Assembly: GCA_036003705.1 (NCBI GenBank)
Contig: DASYSE010000009.1
Coordinates: 1 to 12,757 of the forward strand
Direction: 5' to 3'
Length of the DNA stretch: 12,757 bases
DNA from: CALGFH01 sp036003705
Lineage (GTDB): Bacteria > Actinomycetota > CALGFH01
A program made the translations under genes and the position numbers. Shown here in pieces: positions 1-6,257 of this stretch; position 1 is the stretch's first letter; the number at the start of each line of letters is the position of its first letter. The notes below the pieces were generated by a model. The model saw only the letters and a program-made list of their open reading frames with translations, did not search any database and was not told the origin of the DNA.

Positions 1-831
1 GGCGCCGACCTGGCCAACGTGGTCAACGAGGCGGCGCTGCTGTCGGCCCGCCACGGCCGCAAGGAGATCGACGGCGACGAGCTCGAAGAGGCGATCGACC
101 GGGTCATCGCCGGCCCGGAGCGCAAGACCCGCGTGATCTCCGAGAAGGAGAAGCGGATGATCGCCTACCACGAGTCGGGTCACGCGATCGTCGGGCACGC
201 GCTGCCCAACGCCGACCCGATCCACAAGGTCTCGGTGATCTCCCGCGGGCGCGCGCTGGGCTGGACGCTGAGCCTGCCGGTCGAGGACAAGTTCCTGGTC
301 ACCCGCAGCGAGATGATCGACGAGCTGGCCATGCTGCTGGGCGGCAGGGTCGCCGAGGAGCTGTGGTTCCTGGACCCGACCACCGGCGCCTCCAACGACA
401 TCGAGAAGGCCACCCAGGTCGCCCGCAAGATGGTCTGCGAGTACGGCATGAGCGACCGGCTGGGCTCGCTGGTGCTCGGCACCAAGCAGGAGAACGTCTT
501 CCTCGGCCGCGACTTCGGTCACCAGCAGGACTACTCCGAGCAGGTGGCGTTCGAGATCGACAAGGAGATGCGACGGCTGGTCGACGAGGCCCACGCCGAG
601 GCCGAGCAGATCCTGACCACCTACCGCGACGTCGCCGACGCCATGGTCGAGGCGCTGATGGAGCGGGAGACCATCGGCAAGGCGGAGCTGGCCCAGATCC
701 TCGCCCCGGTGGTCAAGCGCCCGGCCCGCGGCATCATGGCCCCTCCGCCGGGCCACGTCCGCTCCAACGGCGGCCGCTCCCGCGACGAGGCCCCTATCGC
801 CCGCGCACAGGACGGCGCACCGTCCGACTGA
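1..831 (+). CDS. ftsH: ATP-dependent zinc metalloprotease FtsH, C-terminal part (5' end outside window)
   Basis: Membrane-anchored AAA+ protease that degrades misfolded membrane and short-lived cytosolic proteins. Only the last 276 codons are here; the transmembrane segments and the Walker and arginine-finger motifs lie before the window. The fragment opens in the C-terminal helical lid of the AAA module (GADLANVVNEAALLSAR). The peptidase domain has the zinc motif HESGH at fragment residues 57-61 (bases 169-183). The expected third zinc ligand, Asp in TGASNDIEKAT, is at residue 133 (base 397). The charged, Pro/Gly-rich tail after about residue 240 is the usual poorly conserved FtsH C-terminus. 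The TGA stop at 829-831 overlaps the probable folE start. Family assignment is secure. The neighbouring folE matches the usual actinobacterial order. Confidence 0.97.
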   Translation, partial: GADLANVVNEAALLSARHGRKEIDGDELEEAIDRVIAGPERKTRVISEKEKRMIAYHESGHAIVGHALPNADPIHKVSVISRGRALGWTLSLPVEDKFLVTRSEMIDELAMLLGGRVAEELWFLDPTTGASNDIEKATQVARKMVCEYGMSDRLGSLVLGTKQENVFLGRDFGHQQDYSEQVAFEIDKEMRRLVDEAHAEAEQILTTYRDVADAMVEALMERETIGKAELAQILAPVVKRPARGIMAPPPGHVRSNGGRSRDEAPIARAQDGAPSD

Positions 832-1424
832 GCTCCCTGCCGGGCGGCGGTTTCGACCATGACAAGGTCGAGCGTGGCGTTCGCCTGATCCTGGAGGGGA
901 TCGGCGAGGACCTCGACCGGGCCGGCCTGCGCGACACTCCCGGCCGGGTGGCCCGCATGTACGAGGAGATCACCACCGGCCTGCGGGCCGACCCGACCGA
1001 CGCCCTCCAGGCCGTGTTCGAGGAGGGCCACGAGGAGATGGTCATGATCCGCGACATCCCCATGTACAGCATCTGCGAGCACCATCTGCTGCCGTTCATC
1101 GGCAAGGCCCATGTCGCCTACATCCCCAGAGCGGAGGGGCGGATCACCGGGCTGTCGAAGCTGGCCCGGCTGGTGGACGGGCTCGCCAGGCGGCCGCAGG
1201 TCCAGGAGCGGCTGACCTCCCAGATCGCCGACGCCATGGTGCAGCGGCTGGAGCCCCAGGGGGCGCTGGTGGTGATCGAGGCCGAGCACCTGTGCATGAG
1301 CATGCGCGGGGTGCGAAAACCAGGGGCGGTCACGGTGACCTCGGCCGTGCGGGGCACGTTCCGCGACTCCATGTCGACCCGCCTTGAGGCGATGAACCTC
1401 CTGGGGGTCACCCGCCTCGGCTAA
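828..1424 (+). CDS. folE: GTP cyclohydrolase I FolE
   Basis: Converts GTP to 7,8-dihydroneopterin triphosphate and formate, the first step of folate synthesis; cytosolic homomultimer. Zinc ligands are visible as C83 and H86 in CEHHLLPF and C156 in HLCMSMRG. The family blocks GLRDTPGRVARMYEE, GRITGLSKLARLVD, RRPQVQERLTSQIAD and MRGVRKPGAVTVTSAVRG are all present. The start is uncertain. No in-frame ATG, GTG or TTG occurs between the far-upstream ATG at 363, deep inside ftsH, and the conserved domain. I place it at CTG 828-830, which forms a CTGA overlap with the ftsH stop and gives 198 aa, a normal length. CTG 837 is the alternative. No strong ribosome binding site is seen; AGGACGG at 809-815 is the best candidate. 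The next gene, folP, begins 43 bases after the TAA. Confidence 0.95.
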   Translation: MSSLPGGGFDHDKVERGVRLILEGIGEDLDRAGLRDTPGRVARMYEEITTGLRADPTDALQAVFEEGHEEMVMIRDIPMYSICEHHLLPFIGKAHVAYIPRAEGRITGLSKLARLVDGLARRPQVQERLTSQIADAMVQRLEPQGALVVIEAEHLCMSMRGVRKPGAVTVTSAVRGTFRDSMSTRLEAMNLLGVTRLG

Positions 1425-1467
1425 GGTGGTGGGCGGGCCGATCACCCGGGCTCGGGAGGGTTGATTC

Positions 1468-2373
1468 TTGTCTGGTTCCCCGCTCGCCCCGCACGACCTG
1501 CGGGTCGGCGACCTGGTCCTGCCAACGGCGACGCGATGCCTGGTCATGGGGGTGGTGAACGTCACCCCGGACTCGTTCTCGGACGGCGGCCGCTACCTGG
1601 ACCCTCGCGCGGCCGTGGCCCACGGGCTGGACCTGGCCGCCGAAGGGGCCGACCTGCTCGACGTCGGGGGCGAGTCGACCCGGCCGGGCGCCACCGACGT
1701 CGAGCAGGCGATCGAGCTGGAGCGGGTGCTGCCGGTGATCGAGGAGCTGGCCGCCACGGCCGGGATACCCGTCTCGGTCGACACCAGGAGGTCGGCCGTT
1801 GCCGCCGCCGCCCTGGCCGCCGGGGCGACCATGGTCAACGACGTGAGCGCCGGCCGCCACGACCCCGGCCTGCTCGGCGTGGTCGCCGACGCCAAGGTCC
1901 CGCTGGTGCTGATGCACATGCTCGGCACCCCGGCCACCATGCAGGACAACCCTGTCTACGACGACGTGGTCGCCGAGGTCGAGGCGTTCCTGGCCGAGCG
2001 CTGCCAGGCCGCCGAGGCGGCCGGCGTCGACCGCGACGCGCTGGTGGTCGACCCGGGGATCGGCTTCGGCAAGCGCGACCGGGACAACTACGCCCTGCTC
2101 GACGGCCTGGCCCGGTTCACCCGGCTGGGCCACCCGGTGCTGGTCGGCACCAGCCGCAAGGGCTTCATCGGCCGGGCGCTTGACGCCCCCGTCGACCGGC
2201 GGCTGGAGGGCACGGCGGCCACGGTGGTCTGGGCGGTGGAGCGCGGGGCGCGGATCGTGCGCGTCCACGACGTCGGGCCGCTGGTCCGCACCGTGCGGAT
2301 GACCGAGGCCCTCCTCGGCGGGGTGCCCGGGGGACGCCAGCCCGGTCCCCCGATGGACGGGGACCGGCCGTGA
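1468..2373 (+). CDS. folP: Dihydropteroate synthase FolP
   Basis: Condenses 6-hydroxymethyl-7,8-dihydropterin pyrophosphate with p-aminobenzoate to give dihydropteroate; the sulfonamide target. The 301-aa TIM-barrel protein has all family signatures: MGVVNVTPDSFSDGG (residues 27-41, with N31 the expected metal ligand), DVGGESTRPGA near 70, SVDTRRS near 102, NDVSAG near 124, DPGIGFGKRDRDN near 195, GTSRKGFIG near 228 and the final RVHDV. The start is a TTG at 1468, about seven bases after the purine-rich CGGGAGGG at 1453-1460. The TTG at 1461 is in another frame. The gene ends in GTGA, overlapping the next start, which suggests translational coupling. Length and motifs are typical of a functional enzyme. 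Confidence 0.97.
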   Translation: MSGSPLAPHDLRVGDLVLPTATRCLVMGVVNVTPDSFSDGGRYLDPRAAVAHGLDLAAEGADLLDVGGESTRPGATDVEQAIELERVLPVIEELAATAGIPVSVDTRRSAVAAAALAAGATMVNDVSAGRHDPGLLGVVADAKVPLVLMHMLGTPATMQDNPVYDDVVAEVEAFLAERCQAAEAAGVDRDALVVDPGIGFGKRDRDNYALLDGLARFTRLGHPVLVGTSRKGFIGRALDAPVDRRLEGTAATVVWAVERGARIVRVHDVGPLVRTVRMTEALLGGVPGGRQPGPPMDGDRP

Positions 2374-2771
2374 CGCCGGCCGACCTGGCGGCCGTGACCG
2401 AGGCCAACGAGGAGTTCTACGCCGCCTTCGAGGCCCTGGACATGGACCGCATGGAGGCGTGCTGGCAGCACGACGAGGAGGTCCGCTGCATCCACCCGGG
2501 ATGGGACCTGATGACCGGCTGGCCCCAGGTGAGCCGCTCCTGGATGGCCATCTTCGCCAACTCGGCCTACATCCAGTTCATCCTCACCGACGTCCGCGTC
2601 CAGGTCGACGCCGACACCGCCTGGGTCAGCTGCGCCGAGAACATCCTGTCCGGCGGCTCCACCGGGCCGGAGATGGAGGACGCCAAGGTGCTCGCCACCA
2701 ACGTCTTCCGCCGCGACGGCGTGCGCTGGCGGATGGTGCTGCACCACGGGTCCCCGGTCCTGCGCCCATGA
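2370..2771 (+). CDS. NTF2-like / SnoaL-like domain protein of unknown function
   Basis: A 133-aa single-domain protein of the SnoaL_3 / nuclear transport factor 2-like fold, a cone-shaped fold used by enzymes and by binding or scaffold proteins. Family features are the N-terminal helix EANEEFYAAFEALDMDRMEACW, split here as EEFYAAFEALD and RMEACW, then CIHPGW near residues 35-40, the strand-rich middle, TNVFRRDG near 110 and the ending WRMVLHHGSP. It has no signal peptide or membrane segment. The GTG start at 2370 overlaps the folP stop and follows ACGGGGA at 2358-2364; the end overlaps folB. From memory, similar genes sit beside folP/folB in other actinobacteria. No catalytic function can be read from the sequence. 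Its place between folP and folB invites a folate-related role, which is inference only. Confidence 0.88.
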   Translation: MTPADLAAVTEANEEFYAAFEALDMDRMEACWQHDEEVRCIHPGWDLMTGWPQVSRSWMAIFANSAYIQFILTDVRVQVDADTAWVSCAENILSGGSTGPEMEDAKVLATNVFRRDGVRWRMVLHHGSPVLRP

Positions 2772-2773
2772 GC
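2370..2773 (+). other. Junction cluster: GTGA overlap and NTF2-like gene span (see CDS 2370-2771)
   Basis: The folP stop (TGA 2371-2373) lies inside the GTG start of the following gene (GTGA, 2370-2373). That gene's own stop in turn lies inside the folB ATG (ATGA, 2768-2771). The small gene is therefore locked into the folate operon at both ends, which points to coupled translation and a role linked to folate metabolism. Confidence 0.6.
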
Positions 2774-3151
2774 AGCGACCGCATCCTCCTCAGTGGCCTG
2801 CGGGTCAGGGGCCACCACGGGGTGCTGCCCCACGAGGCCCAGCTCGGCCAGGTGTTCGTGGTCGACCTGGAGCTGGTGGTCGACCTGGCCGCGGCCGGCC
2901 GCTCCGACGACCTGGACACGACGGTGGACTACGGTAGTCTGGCTGGCCGGGTGGCCGAGGTGGTCGGCGGGCGTCCGAGGAAGCTGCTGGAGGCGGTGGC
3001 CGAGGACGTCGCCCAGCTGGTCCTGGCCGACGAGCGGGTCCGCCAGGTGCGGGTGCGGGTCACCAAGCCGCAGGCGCCGCTTCCGGTCGACGCGACGGTG
3101 GCGGTGGAGATCATACGGGACCGCGAGACGACCGGGGAGGGAAGCGCATGA
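2768..3151 (+). CDS. folB: Dihydroneopterin aldolase FolB
   Basis: Cleaves 7,8-dihydroneopterin to 6-hydroxymethyl-7,8-dihydropterin and glycolaldehyde. The 127-aa length fits the family. Signatures are the N-terminal ILLSGLRVRGHHGVLPHE followed by QLGQVFVVDLEL, carrying the expected active-site Glu, then DDLDTTVDYGSLAGRV, the LLEAVAEDVAQLVL helix and VRVTKPQAPLP, which carries the expected catalytic Lys. The ATG at 2768 overlaps the preceding stop (ATGA), and the gene ends in another ATGA overlap with folK at 3148-3151, with GGGGAGGGAAG at 3133-3143 as the folK ribosome binding site. Its substrate needs prior removal of phosphates from the FolE product, and no phosphohydrolase for that step is visible in the window. 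Confidence 0.95.
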   Translation: MSSDRILLSGLRVRGHHGVLPHEAQLGQVFVVDLELVVDLAAAGRSDDLDTTVDYGSLAGRVAEVVGGRPRKLLEAVAEDVAQLVLADERVRQVRVRVTKPQAPLPVDATVAVEIIRDRETTGEGSA

Positions 3152-3642
3152 CACGGGCCCACGTCGGGCTGGGGTCCAACCTCGGCGACCGCCTCGCCAC
3201 CCTCGACGCGGCCGTGCGGGCGCTGGACGCCGACGCGTCGACCCACGTGATGGCTGTCTCCCGGGTCTTCGAGACGGTGCCCGCCGGCGGGCCCGAGCAG
3301 GGCCCCTACCTCAACGCGGTGGCCGTGCTGGAGACCGACCGCAGCCCCCACCAGCTGCTCGACCTGCTCCTGTCCACCGAGACCAGCCTCGGGCGGGTCC
3401 GGGCCGAGCGCTGGGGGCCGCGCACCGCCGACCTGGACCTGCTGCTGTACGACGGGCCGCCGGTCGACTCGCCGGAGCTGACCGTTCCCCACCCGCGGGC
3501 GAGGGAACGGGCCTTCGTGCTGGTGCCCCTCTGCGATGCCGACCCGTTCGCCCGCTTCCCCGACGGCGAGCTCGCCGCCGCCGTGCTGGCCCGGCTGGGC
3601 CCGGTGTCCGGGGTCGTGCCCGTCGGCGAGCTGGAACCCTGA
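3148..3642 (+). CDS. folK: 2-amino-4-hydroxy-6-hydroxymethyldihydropteridine pyrophosphokinase FolK
   Basis: Transfers pyrophosphate from ATP to 6-hydroxymethyl-7,8-dihydropterin, making the substrate of FolP. The 164-aa protein has the standard motifs: VGLGSNLGDR at the N-terminus, PYLNAVAVLET in the substrate-binding strand, RAERWGPRTADLDLLLYDG with the Arg, Trp and paired Asp residues of the active site, and VPHPRARERAFVLVPL. The ATG overlaps the folB stop. It is the last of the tightly linked folate genes: 67 bases separate it from the methyltransferase start. The gene looks intact and ordinary. Confidence 0.96.
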   Translation: MTRAHVGLGSNLGDRLATLDAAVRALDADASTHVMAVSRVFETVPAGGPEQGPYLNAVAVLETDRSPHQLLDLLLSTETSLGRVRAERWGPRTADLDLLLYDGPPVDSPELTVPHPRARERAFVLVPLCDADPFARFPDGELAAAVLARLGPVSGVVPVGELEP

Positions 3643-3709
3643 TGTCCGGAGGGGTCCGGCCGGAGGGGTGCCCCGGTGGATCGGCGGCCTTCGTCAGGGG
3701 GGTGTCCCG

Positions 3710-4432
3710 GTGAATAGGGCCCGCGGCCGGGTGCGGTTCGAGCTGCTGCTCGACCAGGTGCTGGACGCCCTGCCGGCGCCGCCGGCCGCGGTGACCGACG
3801 CCGGCGGCGGCACCGGCCAGCTCGCCGTCGCCCTGGCCAGGCGCGGCTATCAGGTCACGGTGGTCGACACCTCGGCGGCCATGCTGGCCACCTGCGCCCA
3901 GCGGGCGGCCGACGAGGGCGGTGGGGTGGGCGACCGCGTCATCACCGTGCAGGGCGACGCCGCCGACCTGCCGGAGCTGCTCGGCCCGGCCGGCCAGGAC
4001 GCAGCCGTCTGCCACGACCTGGTCACCCGGGTCGACGACCCGGCGGCCCTGCTCGCCTCCCTGGCCGGCGTGCTCGTCCCCGGCGGCGTGCTGTCCCTCG
4101 GGTTCGCCAACCGCGACTGGCTCGCCCTGCGGGCCGGCCGCCGCGGCGAGCACGCAGCCGCCCTGCGCCTGATCGCCGCCGGAGAGGCGATGACCCTGGC
4201 CGAGGCCGAGGCCGAGCTCGACAAGGCCGGGTTCGAGCTGGTCGCGGCGTGCGGGGTCGGGGTCTTCACCGACGCCGGCGACGACGACCTCGGCCAGGAG
4301 GAGCTGACCGCCCTGGTCGAGCTGGAGCGGCTGGTCGCCGGACGCGAGCCCTACCGCTCGAGCGCCAGGACCCTGCACCTGGCTGCCCGGCGTAGGGGGC
4401 TTCGTCCCGACTTGACCGGATATACTCGGTGA
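3710..4432 (+). CDS. SAM-dependent methyltransferase, CmoM/SmtA-like
   Basis: A 240-aa class I Rossmann methyltransferase. Motif I is DAGGGTGQ at residues 30-37, the acidic residue ending strand 2 is D53 in TVVDTSAAML, and GDAADL and VLVPGGVLSLGFANR mark the later motifs. The FANRDWLALR segment, the AGFEL...GVGVF region and the C-terminal ELERL...REPYRSSARTLHLAARR resemble, by my recollection, the CmoM/SmtA family. In E. coli that enzyme methylates 5-carboxymethoxyuridine in the tRNA wobble position. The actual substrate here is unproven; any small-molecule or tRNA methylation is possible. The GTG start at 3710 follows AGGGGGG at 3696-3702, a good spacing, and begins right before the conserved N-terminal helix. 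In mycobacteria a DUF3180 gene occupies roughly this place. The gene ends with several codons unusual for this locus (TTG, GGA, TAT, ACT). Confidence 0.85.
   Translation: MNRARGRVRFELLLDQVLDALPAPPAAVTDAGGGTGQLAVALARRGYQVTVVDTSAAMLATCAQRAADEGGGVGDRVITVQGDAADLPELLGPAGQDAAVCHDLVTRVDDPAALLASLAGVLVPGGVLSLGFANRDWLALRAGRRGEHAAALRLIAAGEAMTLAEAEAELDKAGFELVAACGVGVFTDAGDDDLGQEELTALVELERLVAGREPYRSSARTLHLAARRRGLRPDLTGYTR
4421..4426 (+). promoter_or_regulatory. Possible -10 element (TATACT) before the DUF2520-panC genes
   Basis: TATACT matches the sigma-70 -10 consensus at five of six positions and stands out in very GC-rich DNA at the end of the methyltransferase gene. A start point about 7 bases downstream would leave a roughly 20-base leader before ATG 4453. 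No convincing -35 is found at 16-18 bp; TTGACC at 4412 is only 3 bp away. This is weak evidence, since the hexamer also encodes Tyr-Thr. Confidence 0.25.
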
Positions 4433-4452
4433 CATCTGGCCCCGGGGGTTCC

Positions 4453-5397
4453 ATGCCGCCATCCCAATCCAGCAAGCTCTCGCCCGCCGCCGTGATCGGC
4501 CCGGGCCGCGTCGGCCTCGCCCTGGCCATCTTCCTCGACCGCAGCGGCGTCGAGGTCACCCTCGGCACCCGCTCGCAGCGCGGGCGGGAACGGGTCGAGG
4601 CGGCCGGCGGCCTGCCGACGGCCGACCCGACCGACGCCACCAGGGGCGCGTCGCTGGTCATCCTGGCCGTGCCCGACGACGAGCTGCCGTCCCTGGTCAC
4701 CGCGCTGGCAGCCGACGGCGCGTTCGCGGCCGACCAGGTGGTGGTCCACACCGCCGGGGTCGACGGCCCGTCCCTGCTCGCCCCGGCGGCCGCCGCGGGC
4801 GCCCGGATCGCCGCCTGCCACCCGGTGCAGATCTTCAACGACGACCTGGAGGCGACGCTGCGGCGCCTGCCGGGCACGGTCTGGGGGGTCACCGGCGAAC
4901 CAGCCGGCAAGGAGGTGGTGGTCGCGCTGGGCGGCCGCCCGATGGACGTTCCCGAGTCGGGCCGCGTGCGCTACCACGCCGCGCTGGTCCTGGCCGCCAA
5001 CGGCTGCGCCGCCCTGTCCGCCACCGCCGCCGACCAGCTACGGGCCGGCGGCGTCATCGACCCGGCGGGCCTGCTGAGCGGGCTGATCCACGCCAGCGTC
5101 GACTCGGCCCTGGCCACCGGCCAGGCCGGCCTCTCCGGGCCGTGGGTGCGGGGCGACGGGCGGACGGTGGCGATGCACGCCGAGGCGCTGGCCCGCAAGC
5201 AGAAGGTCATCAACGTCTACATCGCCCTCGCCCGCCTGGTCGCCGACCGGGCGGCCGCCGCCGGGCGCCTCGACCCGGAGGCCCGCGGCCGGGTCGAGGC
5301 CGGCCTGCACGGCCACGTCGAGGGCGAGGAGGCCCACGAGCGGCTGGAGCTGCTCCGGAGAATCGGACGGCGTGCGCGGGGTCGCGAGCAGCGCTGA
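4453..5397 (+). CDS. Rossmann-like and DUF2520 domain protein (putative NAD(P)-dependent reductase)
   Basis: A 314-aa protein related to the 6-phosphogluconate dehydrogenase/ketopantoate reductase type. The N-terminal Rossmann domain carries AVIGPGRVGLALA with GxGxxG at residues 16-21, then LVILAVPDDEL near 75. The C-terminal helical domain has the DUF2520 hallmarks RYHAALVLAANGCAAL and LSGPWVRGDGRTVAMHAEAL. It is the equivalent of M. tuberculosis Rv3603c, which also precedes panC. Physiological substrate unknown; link to pantothenate synthesis is inference from position. I chose ATG 4453 because GGGGG at 4444-4448 precedes it. GTG 4429, which overlaps the previous stop as GTGA, would add eight residues but lacks a ribosome binding site. 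The 3' end overlaps panC by 26 bases. Confidence 0.88.
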   Translation: MPPSQSSKLSPAAVIGPGRVGLALAIFLDRSGVEVTLGTRSQRGRERVEAAGGLPTADPTDATRGASLVILAVPDDELPSLVTALAADGAFAADQVVVHTAGVDGPSLLAPAAAAGARIAACHPVQIFNDDLEATLRRLPGTVWGVTGEPAGKEVVVALGGRPMDVPESGRVRYHAALVLAANGCAALSATAADQLRAGGVIDPAGLLSGLIHASVDSALATGQAGLSGPWVRGDGRTVAMHAEALARKQKVINVYIALARLVADRAAAAGRLDPEARGRVEAGLHGHVEGEEAHERLELLRRIGRRARGREQR

Positions 5398-6214
5398 GCT
5401 GCGCGCCGCCACCGACGCCGCCAGGGCCGGCGGCGCCGGGGTCGGCTTCGTGGCCACCATGGGCGCCCTGCACGCCGGTCATCGGGCGCTGCTGGCCAGG
5501 GCGCGGCGCGAGAACGGCTTCCTGGTCGCCTCGGTGTTCGTCAACCCGCTGCAGTTCGGGCCGGCCGAGGACCTCGCCAGCTACCCCCGCGACCCCGAGG
5601 CCGACCTGGCGGTGCTGGCCGCCGAAGGGGTCGACCTGGCCTTCCTGCCCGACGAGGAGGAGATGTGGCCGTCGCCGCCCGAGGTCCGGCTGCGGGTCGG
5701 CGGGCTCGGCGACCGGCTGGAGGGGCTGGTCAGGCCGGGGCACCTGGACGGGGTGGCGACGGTGGTGGCCAAGCTGCTGCACCTGGTCGGGCCGGGCCGG
5801 GCCTACTTCGGCCAGAAGGACGCCCAGCAGCTCGCGGTGGTCAGGCGCATGGCCGCCGACCTCGCCTTCCCCAACCAGATCGTCGCCTGCCCGACGGTCA
5901 GGGAGCCGGATGGGTTGGCCATCTCCTCCCGCAACACCTACCTGTCGCCGCGGGAGCGGCGGATGGCGCCCGCGCTCTACCGGTCCCTGCAGGCCGGGCA
6001 GGTAGCCTTCCTGGCCGGGGAGCGCGACCCGGCCGCCGTGGAGACGGCCGCCCGGGACCTGCTGGAGGCCGCCCCCGGGGTGGCGCCCGACTACGTCGCC
6101 CTGGTCGAACCGGCCGGCTTCGAGCCGGCCAAGCAGGCCGAGCCCGGCCACGTCCTCGCCGCCGCGGCCCGGATCGGCCACACCCGCCTGATCGACAATG
6201 TCATATTGGGATGA
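5372..6214 (+). CDS. panC: Pantothenate synthetase (pantoate--beta-alanine ligase) PanC
   Basis: Joins pantoate and beta-alanine using ATP to form pantothenate, the vitamin B5 precursor of CoA. The 280-aa protein shows the nucleotidyltransferase HxGH motif (HAGH, residues 34-37) within FVATMGALHAGH. It also has SVFVNPLQFGPAEDLASYPR, RPGHLDGVATVVAKLL, the AYFGQKDAQQL segment, the KMSKS-like TVREPDGLAISSRN and the C-terminal RLIDNVIL. The GTG start at 5372 lies inside the upstream gene, overlapping by 26 bases, with CGGAG at 5356-5360 as a distant ribosome binding site. panD, which supplies beta-alanine and usually follows panC in actinobacteria, is absent; nadB follows instead after 43 bases. 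Confidence 0.97.
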   Translation: MRGVASSAELRAATDAARAGGAGVGFVATMGALHAGHRALLARARRENGFLVASVFVNPLQFGPAEDLASYPRDPEADLAVLAAEGVDLAFLPDEEEMWPSPPEVRLRVGGLGDRLEGLVRPGHLDGVATVVAKLLHLVGPGRAYFGQKDAQQLAVVRRMAADLAFPNQIVACPTVREPDGLAISSRNTYLSPRERRMAPALYRSLQAGQVAFLAGERDPAAVETAARDLLEAAPGVAPDYVALVEPAGFEPAKQAEPGHVLAAAARIGHTRLIDNVILG

Positions 6215-6257
6215 CTGAGCTGGGACCCGTCCCGGGCCTGGACCGAGGAGCGAACGG

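Noticed and set aside
363..827. Upstream extension of the folE frame to ATG 363
   Set aside because: The added residues are Arg/Gly/Pro-rich and come from the shifted frame of ftsH, whose own frame is clearly coding there.
859..861. ATG at 859 as the folE start
   Set aside because: It is in another frame, which reaches TGA within ten codons.
4412..4426. TTGACC and TATACT as a -35/-10 pair
   Set aside because: They are only 3 bp apart, far from the 16-18 bp a sigma-70 promoter needs.
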